The notes beneath the pieces are model-generated. The model had not been told where the DNA came from. It was given only the letters and a program-made list of their open reading frames with translations, and did no database searches. This document shows positions 14,781-22,923 of a stretch of DNA of 64,000 nt, piece after piece. Position 1 is the stretch's first letter. Each line of letters opens with the position of its first letter. The position numbers and the translations under genes are program-made. Source of the stretch: Microbacterium sp. EST19A (GTDB lineage Bacteria; Actinomycetota; Actinomycetes; Actinomycetales; Microbacteriaceae); the NCBI RefSeq assembly GCF_019969685.1, contig NZ_JAHXYZ010000001.1:1612001-1676000 (forward strand), in the 5' to 3' direction.

Positions 14781-15956
14781 ATGACCGAGATTCGTCCGTT
14801 CCAGATCGCCTACTCGCAGGAGGCGTGGGACGACCTCCGCGATCGGCTCGCTCGAGCGCGCTGGCCCGAGAAGGAGACGGTCGACGACTGGTCCCAGGGC
14901 CTTCCGCTGCGTGTCGCCAGGGACATGTGCGACTACTGGCTCCATGAGTACGACTGGCGCGCTCGTCAGGACCGGCTCAACTCGTTCGCGCAGTTCACGA
15001 CGGATGCCGATGGGCTCGAGATCCACTTCGTGCACGTGCGTTCTTCTCATCCGGATGCGACGCCGCTCCTGCTCACTCATGGCTGGCCGGGTTCGTTCGT
15101 GGAGTTCCTCAAGCTCGTCGGTTTGCTGACCGAGCCGGAGACTCATGGTGCTCCGAATGCTCCGGCGTTCCACGTGGTCATCCCGTCGCTGCCGGGATAC
15201 GCGTTCAGCGGGAAGCCGACGGAGACCGGTTGGGGCGTCGATCGCATCGCGCGCGCGTGGGCGGAACTGATGGACCGGCTCGACTACGAGACGTTCGGGG
15301 CCGCCGGCAGCGATTGGGGCACGAGCGTCAGCGCGAGTCTCGGCAGGCAGTTCCCGGACCGGGTGATCGGGTTGCACCTGATCCCTCCGCTCGTGGCGCC
15401 GGACCGGACGACGCTTGACAGTCTGACGGCCTTCGAGCAGCAGGCGCTCGACGACCTCGAACGCGCGAACGCGACCGGGTCCGGATACTCCGCCATGCAC
15501 TCGCACCAGCCGCAGACGATCGGGTACGCGCTCGTCGATTCCCCGGTCGCGCTCTGCACGTGGATGCTGGAGAAGTTCTGGGCCTGGACCGACAACGGCG
15601 GCGACCTCCACTCGGTGATCAGCCGAGACGAGTTCCTCGATAACGTCATGACCTACTGGATGACGGGGTCCGGTGCGTCGTCGGCTCGGCTGTACTGGGA
15701 GAGCTTTCCCGACATCTGGGCGATCTTCAACACCGACGTCGTCGATCGCATCGAGGTGCCCGTCGGGGCGTCGATCTTCCCGGCGGAGAATCCTCGTCCG
15801 TCACGGCGCTGGGCCGAACGGAGGTTCACGGACATCCGGCAGTGGCATGAGCTGGAGCGGGGCGGACATTTTGCGTCGTTCGAGCAGCCGCAGGTCGTGG
15901 TCGCAGAGTTGCGAGAGTTCTTCGGAGGGTTGGGCGCGCCTGCCTCCGGTCGTTGA
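14781..15956 (+). CDS. Epoxide hydrolase (EHN/alpha-beta hydrolase)
   Basis: The 391-residue enzyme has the N-terminal epoxide-hydrolase lid domain (FQIAYSQEAWDDLRDRLARARWPE through about residue 110) and an alpha/beta-hydrolase core. The oxyanion motif is HGWPGS (100-105), the nucleophile Asp178 lies in AGSDWGTS and the C-terminal catalytic His in GGHFASFEQP. Family members convert epoxides to vicinal diols through an Asp-ester intermediate. ATG at 14781 has a GAGGGG-type ribosome site; a GTG at 14772 is the alternative. The stop codon lies inside a dispersed repeat copy. Substrate unknown. Confidence 0.88.
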   Translation: MTEIRPFQIAYSQEAWDDLRDRLARARWPEKETVDDWSQGLPLRVARDMCDYWLHEYDWRARQDRLNSFAQFTTDADGLEIHFVHVRSSHPDATPLLLTHGWPGSFVEFLKLVGLLTEPETHGAPNAPAFHVVIPSLPGYAFSGKPTETGWGVDRIARAWAELMDRLDYETFGAAGSDWGTSVSASLGRQFPDRVIGLHLIPPLVAPDRTTLDSLTAFEQQALDDLERANATGSGYSAMHSHQPQTIGYALVDSPVALCTWMLEKFWAWTDNGGDLHSVISRDEFLDNVMTYWMTGSGASSARLYWESFPDIWAIFNTDVVDRIEVPVGASIFPAENPRPSRRWAERRFTDIRQWHELERGGHFASFEQPQVVVAELREFFGGLGAPASGR

Positions 15957-16051
15957 GCGACACTTCGACTCGCTTCGCTCGCTCAGTGCGGTCTCCGCGA
16001 GACGAAACGCGCCCCTTCCGGTCGTTGAGCGAGCGAAGCGAGACGAAACGC
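15946..16051 (+). repeat. Two dispersed CCGGTCGTTGAGCG repeats, copies 4 and 5
   Basis: A diverged long copy (15946-16012, with an internal CGACTCGCTTCGCTCGCTCA insertion) is followed by a standard copy (16018-16051). The first contains the stop codon of the epoxide hydrolase; the second ends 3 bp before the convergent VOC gene stop. Confidence 0.8.
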
Positions 16052-16053
16052 CT

Positions 16054-16755
16054 TCACCCGTCTAGCGCTTCGCGGACGCGCGCGACCTGCCCCTCAGCAT
16101 CCGCCCCGAGCTCATGCTCCTTCGCGAGCAGCTCCGCGGCCGCGAAATCGTCCGCCGGGTCGCGATCGATCCGCATCTTCAGCTCCGCCCGATAGAGCAG
16201 CGCTTCGAACCGCTCCGCGGCCGGAGCGTCCGGATACCGGATGAGTCCGCTGTCGAGCACGGTGATCCCCTGTGCCTCGTCGCCGCGAGCGTCTCCCTGG
16301 CGCGCCGCGACGTCGATGACCCGGGCCAGCCCTGTTCGCGGATCCGCCTCTTCCGGTTCATCGTTCCCGGTGGGAGCGCGGTAGAAGCGCAACCAGTTGC
16401 CACCGGCATCCACGACGGAGAATCCTGTGGCGGTGCCGGCTTTCCGTCTTAGAGGCAGGATGCGCGGGATGCCCTTCAGCGGCACTTTGCCGTAATGCTC
16501 CTTGAGGCCGGCCGCGAACGCCGCATGCATCTCGCCGGGTTCGGGGACGGTGATGATGACGCTCGCGTACGAAGCTTCCGGGTCGAAGCCGTCGAACATC
16601 GACAGGTGGATGTGGAGGTCATGTCGGGCGACGACCGCGCACGCGTAGGGGCGGCGCTGTATGAACGTCGTCGCGAATCCGAGGGATCCATAGAACTCGA
16701 GGGCGTCGTCGAGGTCGGCGCAGGGCAGCACCGGGTACGTTCGTTCGCCTGCCAT
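16054..16755 (-). CDS. VOC-family protein with helical C-terminal domain
   Basis: The 233-residue protein starts MAGERTYPVLPCADLDDALEFYGSLGF, the first half of a bleomycin-resistance/glyoxalase fold, with HDLHIHLSMFDGFDPEASYASVIITVPEP and SVVDAGGNWLRFYRAP in the second half. From about residue 135 it adds a helical region (ARVIDVAARQGDARGDEAQG...AERFEALLYRAELKMRID), resembling a tetratricopeptide-like tail. Some annotated bleomycin-resistance-like proteins share this two-part form. The start at 16755 was chosen by the fold; the upstream open stretch overlaps the GntR promoter. Divergent from the GntR gene. Confidence 0.72.
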   Translation of the reverse strand: MAGERTYPVLPCADLDDALEFYGSLGFATTFIQRRPYACAVVARHDLHIHLSMFDGFDPEASYASVIITVPEPGEMHAAFAAGLKEHYGKVPLKGIPRILPLRRKAGTATGFSVVDAGGNWLRFYRAPTGNDEPEEADPRTGLARVIDVAARQGDARGDEAQGITVLDSGLIRYPDAPAAERFEALLYRAELKMRIDRDPADDFAAAELLAKEHELGADAEGQVARVREALDG

Positions 16756-16838
16756 CGGAGGGATCCGTTCTCTGGGAGTGGACCAACGTAGCGGGGAATG
16801 CGGACACGGACTGTCCTCGCAGAAACCAAAGATGACTA

Positions 16839-16867
16839 TTGACCGGTCATTTAAAGTTATGTACGGT
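16839..16867 (+). promoter_or_regulatory. Promoter with overlapping palindrome; leaderless GntR transcript
   Basis: A -35 TTGACC (16839-16844), a 17-bp spacer and a -10 TACGGT (16862-16867) place the start site at about 16874, the A of the GntR ATG, so the mRNA is likely leaderless. The perfect palindrome TGACCGGTCA (16840-16849) overlaps the -35 and may be the autoregulatory GntR site. Confidence 0.6.
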
Positions 16868-16873
16868 CTATCC

Positions 16874-17602
16874 ATGACCACTCCGCAGTATCAGGTAATC
16901 CGGGCGAGTCTCGAAGCACGGATCGTCTCCGGCGAGCTCGCTCCGGGCGCGAAGGTGCCGACCGAGGCCGAACTGCAGGCGGAGTACAAGGTGAGCAGAT
17001 CTGTGGCGCAGCGCGTTCTGAACGATCTCGCGCAGGCCGGCTTGGTGATCCGCCGCAAGCGGCTCGGCACGCATGTCGCCGATGGCGCGCGCCAGATGAA
17101 CCTCATGCGCTCTGTCGACCCGCGCATCGGAGATGCCAATCTCCCCGGACGCATGGAAGTCATATCGGGAGCTGTGATCCCCGCGGGGAAAGCGCACGTC
17201 ACTCTTCCCGGGGTCGACGATGCCGAGCCCGTCATCCAACTCGTTCGGGTGCGTCGCGATCCGGCCGACGACAAAGCCACGGTCGTCGAGATCGCGGCGA
17301 TCCCCTTCGCGTTGACGCCCGACCTCCTCGACGAGTCGCTGACCGACGTGGCGGTGCGCTCCTACCTGTCGGAACACGGAGTCGCGATCGCGCGGTCCCG
17401 CATGTATTTCGACCCGGTGCTGCTCGATGAGGAGAACGCAGCTCTGCTCGATCTCGAACCCGGCATCCCCGTGCTGCGCCGTCGTCGCCTGATGTGGCAG
17501 CCGAATGGGCAGCTGGCCGAGTCTGCGGCGTACTACCTGAAGCCGGGGGCCATGGAGTTCTACATCGAATACTCCGACGAGAACGAACCCGACGCCTCGT
17601 AG
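16874..17602 (+). CDS. GntR/HutC-family regulator (UTRA domain)
   Basis: The 242-residue protein has an N-terminal winged HTH (YQVIRASLEARIVSGELAPGAKVPTEAELQAEYKVSRSVAQRVLNDLAQAGLVIRRKRLGTHV, about 5-65) and a C-terminal UTRA ligand-binding domain (LPGVDDAEPVIQLVRVRRDP...EPGIPVLRRRRLMWQPNGQLAESAAYYLKP). HutC-type regulators sense small metabolites of the pathway they control. It heads a locus with an amino-acid ABC importer and an FAD oxidoreductase, so it probably represses that locus and is relieved by the substrate. Confidence 0.88.
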   Translation: MTTPQYQVIRASLEARIVSGELAPGAKVPTEAELQAEYKVSRSVAQRVLNDLAQAGLVIRRKRLGTHVADGARQMNLMRSVDPRIGDANLPGRMEVISGAVIPAGKAHVTLPGVDDAEPVIQLVRVRRDPADDKATVVEIAAIPFALTPDLLDESLTDVAVRSYLSEHGVAIARSRMYFDPVLLDEENAALLDLEPGIPVLRRRRLMWQPNGQLAESAAYYLKPGAMEFYIEYSDENEPDAS

Positions 17603-17674
17603 CTCGCCCGCGAGACACCCGAAGCACGACCTCAACCGGCGCAACGACGCGTCGCCAATCACGGAGAAGATCAC

Positions 17675-18580
17675 ATGAAACGCATGATCGTGTCGACAGT
17701 CGGTGTAGCCGCCCTCGTCCTGGGTATGGCTGCGTGCGCGAATCCAGAGATCGACGGGGAGGGCCAGCAGTCCGATGCCGCGGACATCGTCGCTTCCGTC
17801 GAGAAGAATGACGAGATCGCCGCGCTGCTCCCTGAGCAGTACAAGGACGGATTCTCGATCTCCATCAATGCCGACGTCGAGCCGGTCAAGTTCATCGACA
17901 GCGACGGTGAGATCGCCGGGCTGAACCCCGACCTCCTGCGGGCAGCAGCCCGGGTTCTCGGCACGGAAGCAAAGTTCGAAGAGGGTACTTTCGACGGCCT
18001 CATGCCCGGGTTGGAAGCCAAGCGATTCGATGTCATCGCGTCGGTCGCAGACTTCGTCGAACGACAGACGCATATCGATTTCATCGACTACATGCGCAAC
18101 GGAACGGCGATCATCACCGCAGCCGACTTCGATGCCGACACCATCACTCGTGAAGATTTCTGCGGGATGAGCATCGGATACGCCCGGGGCACGTCGCAGC
18201 AGGGGAGCCTCGAAGCGATCGCGGCCGAGTGCGCGGCATCCGGAGCCGAGGAGCTCTCGATCAACGGGTACAACGACACCGGGGCGGGAATCCTGTCGGT
18301 GAAGAGCGGTGAAGCCGATGCCTTCTGGGGCGACTTCCCGCAGATGGCGTACAACGTGAAGACGAGTCCCGATGCGTTCAAGATCGTCTACGAGGAGCAG
18401 AAGAGCATCCTCGGTATCGGCATCCACAAAGACAATCCCGAATTACGCGATGCTCTCCAGGCCGCCCTTCTGCAGCTGGTCGAGGACGGCACGTACGCCG
18501 AGCTCATGGAGAAGTGGGGGCTGAGCGACTCCGCCCTGCCCGACATGGACATCAACAGCGACGTCTCGATGGAGGGATAG
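17675..18580 (+). CDS. Amino-acid ABC transporter substrate-binding lipoprotein
   Basis: The 301-residue protein has a lipoprotein signal (MKRMIVSTVGVAALVLGMAAC, lipobox MAAC) and a family 3 solute-binding domain: ADVEPVKFIDSDGEIAGLNPDLLRAAARVLG, then FDGLMPGLEAKRFDVIASVADFVERQ, and a C-terminal LVEDGTYAELMEKWGL. It is the extracytoplasmic receptor for a polar amino acid or amino-acid-like ligand. The downstream permease starts 2 bp after its stop. Ribosome site GGAG precedes the ATG. The ligand is probably one oxidised by the FAD enzyme at 20337. Confidence 0.9.
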   Translation: MKRMIVSTVGVAALVLGMAACANPEIDGEGQQSDAADIVASVEKNDEIAALLPEQYKDGFSISINADVEPVKFIDSDGEIAGLNPDLLRAAARVLGTEAKFEEGTFDGLMPGLEAKRFDVIASVADFVERQTHIDFIDYMRNGTAIITAADFDADTITREDFCGMSIGYARGTSQQGSLEAIAAECAASGAEELSINGYNDTGAGILSVKSGEADAFWGDFPQMAYNVKTSPDAFKIVYEEQKSILGIGIHKDNPELRDALQAALLQLVEDGTYAELMEKWGLSDSALPDMDINSDVSMEG

Positions 18581-18582
18581 TC

Positions 18583-19518
18583 ATGAGTACCGTCCCCCAC
18601 CCGACGACACAGGGGTTCGCCACGCCGAAGTGGTCGAGCGAGCAGCTCGCGACACTGGCGATCAAGCCCCGCGTCGGTATCGGATTCTGGGTCAGCATCG
18701 TGCTGGCCGTCTACGTCGGCCTGGTGCTCATTCAGCTGTTCGTCTTCAACGAGAACTGGAACTGGGAGCTCGTCTTCTCGTACCTGTTCAGCCAGGTCGT
18801 TCTCAACGGGCTGCTGAACACCATCGTCCTGACGGTGCTCACCACGGTCGTCGGGCTCGCCCTCGGCATGCTCACCGCCTGGTGCCGGATGTCGAAGCTC
18901 GTGGTCCTGCGCACGTTCGCGCTCCTCTACATCTGGTTGATGCGAGCGATGCCGCCGTTGGTGATGCTGCTGCTCGTCTTCTTCTTCGGGGCTCTCGTTC
19001 CCACCCTGGGAATCGGCATCCCCTTCGGACCGAGCCTCTTCGAGGTGCCCACCAACGAGGTGATCTCGCGCTTCAGCGCCGCGATCATCGGCCTCGCGAT
19101 CTATCTCGGCGCGTACTCGGCCGAGGTGTTCCGCGGCGGCGTCCTGGCCTTGCAGTCGGGACAGTTCGAAGCGTGCAAGGCGCTCGGTCTGCCGCCCCTC
19201 CGGGCGTACCAGAAGATCCTCGGCCCGCAGCTCATCCGTGTGATCACGCCGTCGATGGCGAACGAAGTGATCACCATCTTCAAGAGCACCTCGCTCGTCT
19301 CCGTCATCGGATACACCGAGCTGCTGACCACGGTCCAGACGATCTATGCGCGAAACTTCGAGACCATTCCGCTGCTGACCGTGGCCGTCATCTGGTACCT
19401 CGTGCTGACCTCGCTGGCGATGTTCGGGCAGTCGCGCCTCGAGAAGCGTTTCGGGCGCGGGTTCGCACGTCGGAATCTCGCCAGCACCGCGAAGCAGACC
19501 GACCTGGCAGGAGCGTGA
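18583..19518 (+). CDS. Amino-acid ABC transporter permease
   Basis: The 311-residue HisM/GlnP-type permease has an extended N-terminus ([22 protein letters not shown]). Membrane helices include [20 protein letters not shown] and [20 protein letters not shown]. The conserved cytoplasmic loop, [22 protein letters not shown], contacts the ATPase. A single permease gene implies a homodimeric channel. It overlaps neither neighbour but is closely spaced (2 bp to the binding protein, 1 bp to the ATPase gene). Confidence 0.9.
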   Translation: MSTVPHPTTQGFATPKWSSEQLATLAIKPRVGIGFWVSIVLAVYVGLVLIQLFVFNENWNWELVFSYLFSQVVLNGLLNTIVLTVLTTVVGLALGMLTAWCRMSKLVVLRTFALLYIWLMRAMPPLVMLLLVFFFGALVPTLGIGIPFGPSLFEVPTNEVISRFSAAIIGLAIYLGAYSAEVFRGGVLALQSGQFEACKALGLPPLRAYQKILGPQLIRVITPSMANEVITIFKSTSLVSVIGYTELLTTVQTIYARNFETIPLLTVAVIWYLVLTSLAMFGQSRLEKRFGRGFARRNLASTAKQTDLAGA

Positions 19519-19519
19519 C

Positions 19520-20308
19520 ATGACCGACACGACGAACGAGGATGTTCCTCTGCTGCAGCTGGTCAACGTCAGCAAGCACTTCGGTGAGCTGCGCGCGGTG
19601 GATCATGTGAGCCTCGATGTGAACGCCGGGACGGTCACCTGCATCGTCGGGCCGTCCGGTTCGGGGAAGAGCACCCTGCTGCGCACCGTCAACATGATGG
19701 AGGCCATCGACGGCGGCGCCATCTTCCTGAAGGGCCAGATGATCGGCCACGAGGTGCGCCGCGGCCACCGCGTGCCGGTCAGCGGCTCGGTCGCTCGGCG
19801 TCAGACGCTGAACTTCGGCATGGTCTTCCAGCACTTCAACCTGTTCCCGAACTACACGGCCCTAGAGAACGTCGCGATCGGCCCGACGCTGGTCGGGAAG
19901 GCGAACAAGAAGTCGGCGACCGAGGCAGGCCTCCGATATCTCGAGCAGGTCGGGCTGTCGGATCGGGCGGATCACTATCCGAGTGAGCTGTCCGGTGGGC
20001 AGCAGCAGCGTGTCGCCATCGCTCGGGCGCTCGCCATGGAACCGCAGATCCTGCTGTTCGACGAACCGACCAGCGCGCTCGACCCAGAGCTCGTCAGCGA
20101 GGTGCTCGCCGTGATGCGCGGGCTCGCGGCGAACGGATCGACCATGCTCGTCGTCACGCACGAGATGCGATTCGCGGAAGAGGTCGCCGACGAGGTGATC
20201 ATGATGGATGCCGGCAAGATCATCGAGCGCGGAGCTCCCGGCACGCTTCTGCACCATCCCCAGACCGACCGGGCGAAGAAGTTCTTCGCCTCCGTCGGAA
20301 CCCTCTGA
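19520..20308 (+). CDS. Amino-acid ABC transporter ATP-binding protein
   Basis: The 262-residue ABC ATPase has Walker [10 protein letters not shown] (about 45-53), Q-loop in [15 protein letters not shown], signature [15 protein letters not shown], Walker [16 protein letters not shown] and H-loop [14 protein letters not shown]. An insertion after Walker A ([22 protein letters not shown]) is common in polar amino-acid importers of actinobacteria. It powers the permease encoded one base upstream. Confidence 0.93.
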   Translation: MTDTTNEDVPLLQLVNVSKHFGELRAVDHVSLDVNAGTVTCIVGPSGSGKSTLLRTVNMMEAIDGGAIFLKGQMIGHEVRRGHRVPVSGSVARRQTLNFGMVFQHFNLFPNYTALENVAIGPTLVGKANKKSATEAGLRYLEQVGLSDRADHYPSELSGGQQQRVAIARALAMEPQILLFDEPTSALDPELVSEVLAVMRGLAANGSTMLVVTHEMRFAEEVADEVIMMDAGKIIERGAPGTLLHHPQTDRAKKFFASVGTL

Positions 20309-20336
20309 GCCACGAATCCCACGGAGAATCGCCAGC

Positions 20337-21485
20337 ATGAATCGCACCAGAATCGTCGTCATCGGAGCCGGAGTGATCGGATGCTCGCTCGCGGCCGAGT
20401 TCGTCCGCCGCGGGGCGGACGTCACGGTCATCGACGCCGCAGAACCCGCATCGGGGACGAGCGCCGCGACGTTCGCCTGGATCAACGGCAACGACAAGGC
20501 GCCGGCCGAGTACAGCCTGCTCAACTTCCTCGGGATGCAGGCGCACGAGCGTGAGGCCCGGCGCGGTGGTCGCTGGTTCCACCAGACTGGGATGATCCAG
20601 GTGGCGCAATCCGCGTCGGAGCTCGAGCAGCTGGAGGCGAACGTCGCCCGCGTCGCCTGGGACGAATACGGCGCGCGAGTGCTCACCCGGGAGGAAGTTC
20701 TGACGCGGGAGCCGCAGCTCGATCCTGCGCGCATCGCCGGGGGCGCGATCTACCCCCGTGAAGGTTGGATCGACGTGGAGACGATGTGTCTCAGCCTGAT
20801 CGACGAGGCGATCACGGCCGGCGCGGTCTTCCGTCCGTTCCGCACGGTGCGCGAGGTCGGCCAGGGGCACGTGATCGCTGTCGCGGAGGACGGGAGCGCA
20901 GAGCGCTATGACGCCGACGCGGTCGTGATCGCGGCCGGCAACGGAACGCGGACCATCCTGGCGGACGCGGGGATCGACTTCCCGCTTCTGGATCCGTCGG
21001 AGAACGCCGACGGCACGGGAACTCCAGGATCGTCGGTCGGCATCATCAGCACCACCGGCCGTGTCGACTCCGGCATCCGACACTTCGTCCGTGCGACCGG
21101 GATCGCTCTTCGACCCGCGCGCAACGGGGGGATCACTTTCGCCGACCACCCGACCGGCGGCCAGTGGGCCAAGACCGATCCCGAGATCTGGTCGGTGCCA
21201 GGCATCCTGCTCGACCGGGTCCAGGAGCTGTACCCGTCATTGCGAGACGCGACGGTCGAGTCGGTGAAGCTCGGCACGCGGGTGCTCCCGAAAGACGGGC
21301 TCACGGTCGCGGACTGGGTCGACGCCGATCGGCGCATCTACGCCGTTGCTACGCACAGTGGAGTGACGCTGGCGGCACATCTCGCGGCGACGGTTGCCGA
21401 TGAGGTGCTGGGCGGGGCGCGTCACGAGTCGTTGGAGACGTTCGGGCTGGGGCGGTTCGCCGTCGATTTCGCCCCCGGTCGTTGA
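20337..21485 (+). CDS. FAD-dependent oxidoreductase (DadA/D-amino-acid oxidase-like)
   Basis: The 382-residue protein has a dinucleotide-binding N-terminus, IVVIGAGVIGCSLAAEFVRRGADVTVID (GxGxxG at about 9-14), and the DAO fold with GWIDVETMCLSLIDEA and a C-terminal YAVATHSGVTLAAHLAATVADEV. It would oxidise an amine or D-amino acid to an imino acid with transfer of electrons to FAD. Its position as the last gene of the amino-acid ABC locus supports uptake plus oxidation of one substrate class. ATG at 20337 follows a GGAG ribosome site. The stop codon is within a dispersed repeat. Confidence 0.87.
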   Translation: MNRTRIVVIGAGVIGCSLAAEFVRRGADVTVIDAAEPASGTSAATFAWINGNDKAPAEYSLLNFLGMQAHEREARRGGRWFHQTGMIQVAQSASELEQLEANVARVAWDEYGARVLTREEVLTREPQLDPARIAGGAIYPREGWIDVETMCLSLIDEAITAGAVFRPFRTVREVGQGHVIAVAEDGSAERYDADAVVIAAGNGTRTILADAGIDFPLLDPSENADGTGTPGSSVGIISTTGRVDSGIRHFVRATGIALRPARNGGITFADHPTGGQWAKTDPEIWSVPGILLDRVQELYPSLRDATVESVKLGTRVLPKDGLTVADWVDADRRIYAVATHSGVTLAAHLAATVADEVLGGARHESLETFGLGRFAVDFAPGR

Positions 21486-21552
21486 GCGAGCGAAGCGAGA
21501 CGAAACGCGCCCCGTCTCCCGGTCGTTGAGCGAGCGAAGCGAGACGAAACGC
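21475..21552 (+). repeat. Two tandem dispersed CCGGTCGTTGAGCG repeats, copies 6 and 7
   Basis: Two near-identical copies at 21475-21508 and 21519-21552, in the direction of the upstream gene, whose stop codon (TGA in CGTTGA) is part of the first copy. They are the last copies before the gap of about 24 kb that contains the island. Confidence 0.85.
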
Positions 21553-21560
21553 CCGCACGG

Positions 21561-21566
21561 GATAAT
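21561..21566 (+). promoter_or_regulatory. -10 element of the 2H-phosphoesterase gene
   Basis: GATAAT lies 6 bases before the GTG at 21573, so transcription probably begins at the start codon and the mRNA is leaderless. The -35 would fall inside the dispersed repeat. Confidence 0.5.
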
Positions 21567-21572
21567 CAGTGC

Positions 21573-22106
21573 GTGCGAGATCCCGAGCCGAAGCCCTCCT
21601 TCCTGTCGATCGAGTTGCTGCTCGATCCGGCGACGGAGGCAGCCGTTCGCGCCGAGTGGGATGCGCTCGCCGCAGAAGGGATGTCGAGCCTCGCGCATCA
21701 CACCTCGGCGAGTAACCGCCCGCACGTGACTCTTCTCGTACGCACCGATCTGGCCCGGTTCGACGCGCAGGTACTCCTCGAGCGCGCGCCATTCCCCTTC
21801 ACGCTGAGCGCTCCTCTGCTGTTCGGCGTGGGCGAGCGGCGAGTGCTGGCCCGCAGCGTCGTGCCGACCGCCGAACTACTCGACATCCACGCGGCGGTGC
21901 ACGCGGTTGCCGGACGCGGAGACGACGCCCCGCACACGGCGCCGGGCGAGTGGAGTCCGCATGTCACGCTCGCTCGACGGCTCCGCATCTCCGATCTGGA
22001 GCGAGCTGTCGGTCACGTCGGCGGGGATATCCACGGACATGCCACGGGCCTGCGACTCTGGGACCCGACGACTGCGACGGTCACCGAGCTCGGGATGTTC
22101 ACGTAG
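21573..22106 (+). CDS. 2H phosphoesterase (2'-5' RNA ligase-like)
   Basis: The 177-residue protein has the two HxTx motifs of the 2H superfamily: RPHVTLLV near residue 50 and SPHVTLAR near 130, with the expected beta-rich halves between. The family includes LigT/ThpR 2'-5' RNA ligases and cyclic phosphodiesterases acting on 2'-5' bonds or 2',3'-cyclic phosphates. GTG at 21573 is the only reasonable start; there is no ribosome site and a -10 box just upstream suggests a leaderless mRNA. Cytoplasmic; substrate unknown. Confidence 0.82.
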   Translation: MRDPEPKPSFLSIELLLDPATEAAVRAEWDALAAEGMSSLAHHTSASNRPHVTLLVRTDLARFDAQVLLERAPFPFTLSAPLLFGVGERRVLARSVVPTAELLDIHAAVHAVAGRGDDAPHTAPGEWSPHVTLARRLRISDLERAVGHVGGDIHGHATGLRLWDPTTATVTELGMFT

Positions 22107-22130
22107 CGCTGCGCGCCGAGACGAATCGCC

Positions 22131-22859
22131 TCACCCTGCCCCTCCGACTCGCCCGAAGTCGCTCGTCAGCCATCCCTCGATCGAGTCGAACGGGAACTCC
22201 CGTCCGGCGTGCACGCCGGGCAGCATCCGGGCGTCGCGCATCCGGTCGAGTCGGAACAGCCTCCAGTCCTCGCGGTCGATGTCGTACGCGATGACGTACC
22301 ACTGCCGCTGGCGCAGGACGTGCCGGTAGGGCTCGACCGTGCGGTGCGTCTCGCATCCGTGCTGGTCAATGTAGTCGAAGGCGACGCGCGAGCCGTGGGC
22401 GACGGCATCCGACAGAGTCCCGACGAGGGTGAAGTCGACCGGGGTCGGGTCGGTCTGCAGGATCTGCGTCGAGAGCGCCGTCGCGGCCGCGCGCCGGCGA
22501 AGGGTCGGGGGAAGGATCTGTTCGAGCTTCGCGCGGGCGATCGATGCGGAGGGGTCGCCCGGAGTCCATGTCTCGAGCACCAGCAGGCCGGTGATGATGG
22601 TGGCGACCTCGTCGGCGTCGAGCAGCAGCGGCGGGATCTTCGTGCTCGGATGCAGTCGGTACGCGGCTCCGGGACCCGGGCGCGATCGCACGTCGTAGCC
22701 GAGGTCGCGGAGTCGTTGCGCGTCACGACGGACCGTGCGGCGACTGGCTTCGAGGCGTTCTGCCAGATCGTCGACCGTCCATTCGCCGCCGGTCTGGAGC
22801 AGTGAGAGCAGGTGCAGGATGCGGTTCGATGGCGATTCCACCGCTCCATGATCGTGCAT
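22131..22859 (-). CDS. WYL-domain HTH transcriptional regulator
   Basis: The 242-residue protein has an N-terminal HTH_11 (RILHLLSLLQTGGEWTVDDLAERLEASRRTVRRDAQRLRDLGYDV, about 11-55) and a WYL domain around 130-215 (VAFDYIDQHGCETHRTVEPYRHVLRQRQWYVIAYDIDREDWRLFRLDRM). WYL domains bind ligands or nucleic acids and often regulate a neighbour. It diverges from the NmrA-type gene, with two inverted repeats between them. ATG at 22859 was chosen; a longer reading would run into the larger inverted repeat. Confidence 0.87.
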   Translation of the reverse strand: MHDHGAVESPSNRILHLLSLLQTGGEWTVDDLAERLEASRRTVRRDAQRLRDLGYDVRSRPGPGAAYRLHPSTKIPPLLLDADEVATIITGLLVLETWTPGDPSASIARAKLEQILPPTLRRRAAATALSTQILQTDPTPVDFTLVGTLSDAVAHGSRVAFDYIDQHGCETHRTVEPYRHVLRQRQWYVIAYDIDREDWRLFRLDRMRDARMLPGVHAGREFPFDSIEGWLTSDFGRVGGAG

Positions 22860-22908
22860 GATGCGGCCAGAATCAGGCCGCATCTGCGTCTAGCGTGTTC
22901 TGACACGC
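22860..22908. promoter_or_regulatory. Two inverted repeats in the WYL/NmrA divergent promoter
   Basis: GATGCGGCC (22860-22868) and GGCCGCATC (22876-22884) form a perfect 9-bp inverted repeat around AGAATCA. GCGTGT-TCTG-ACACGC (22893-22908) is a perfect 6-bp one. Both fill the 64-bp gap between divergent genes, so they are likely operators for the WYL regulator. Confidence 0.65.
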
Positions 22909-22923
22909 GACGAAAGGAACATC

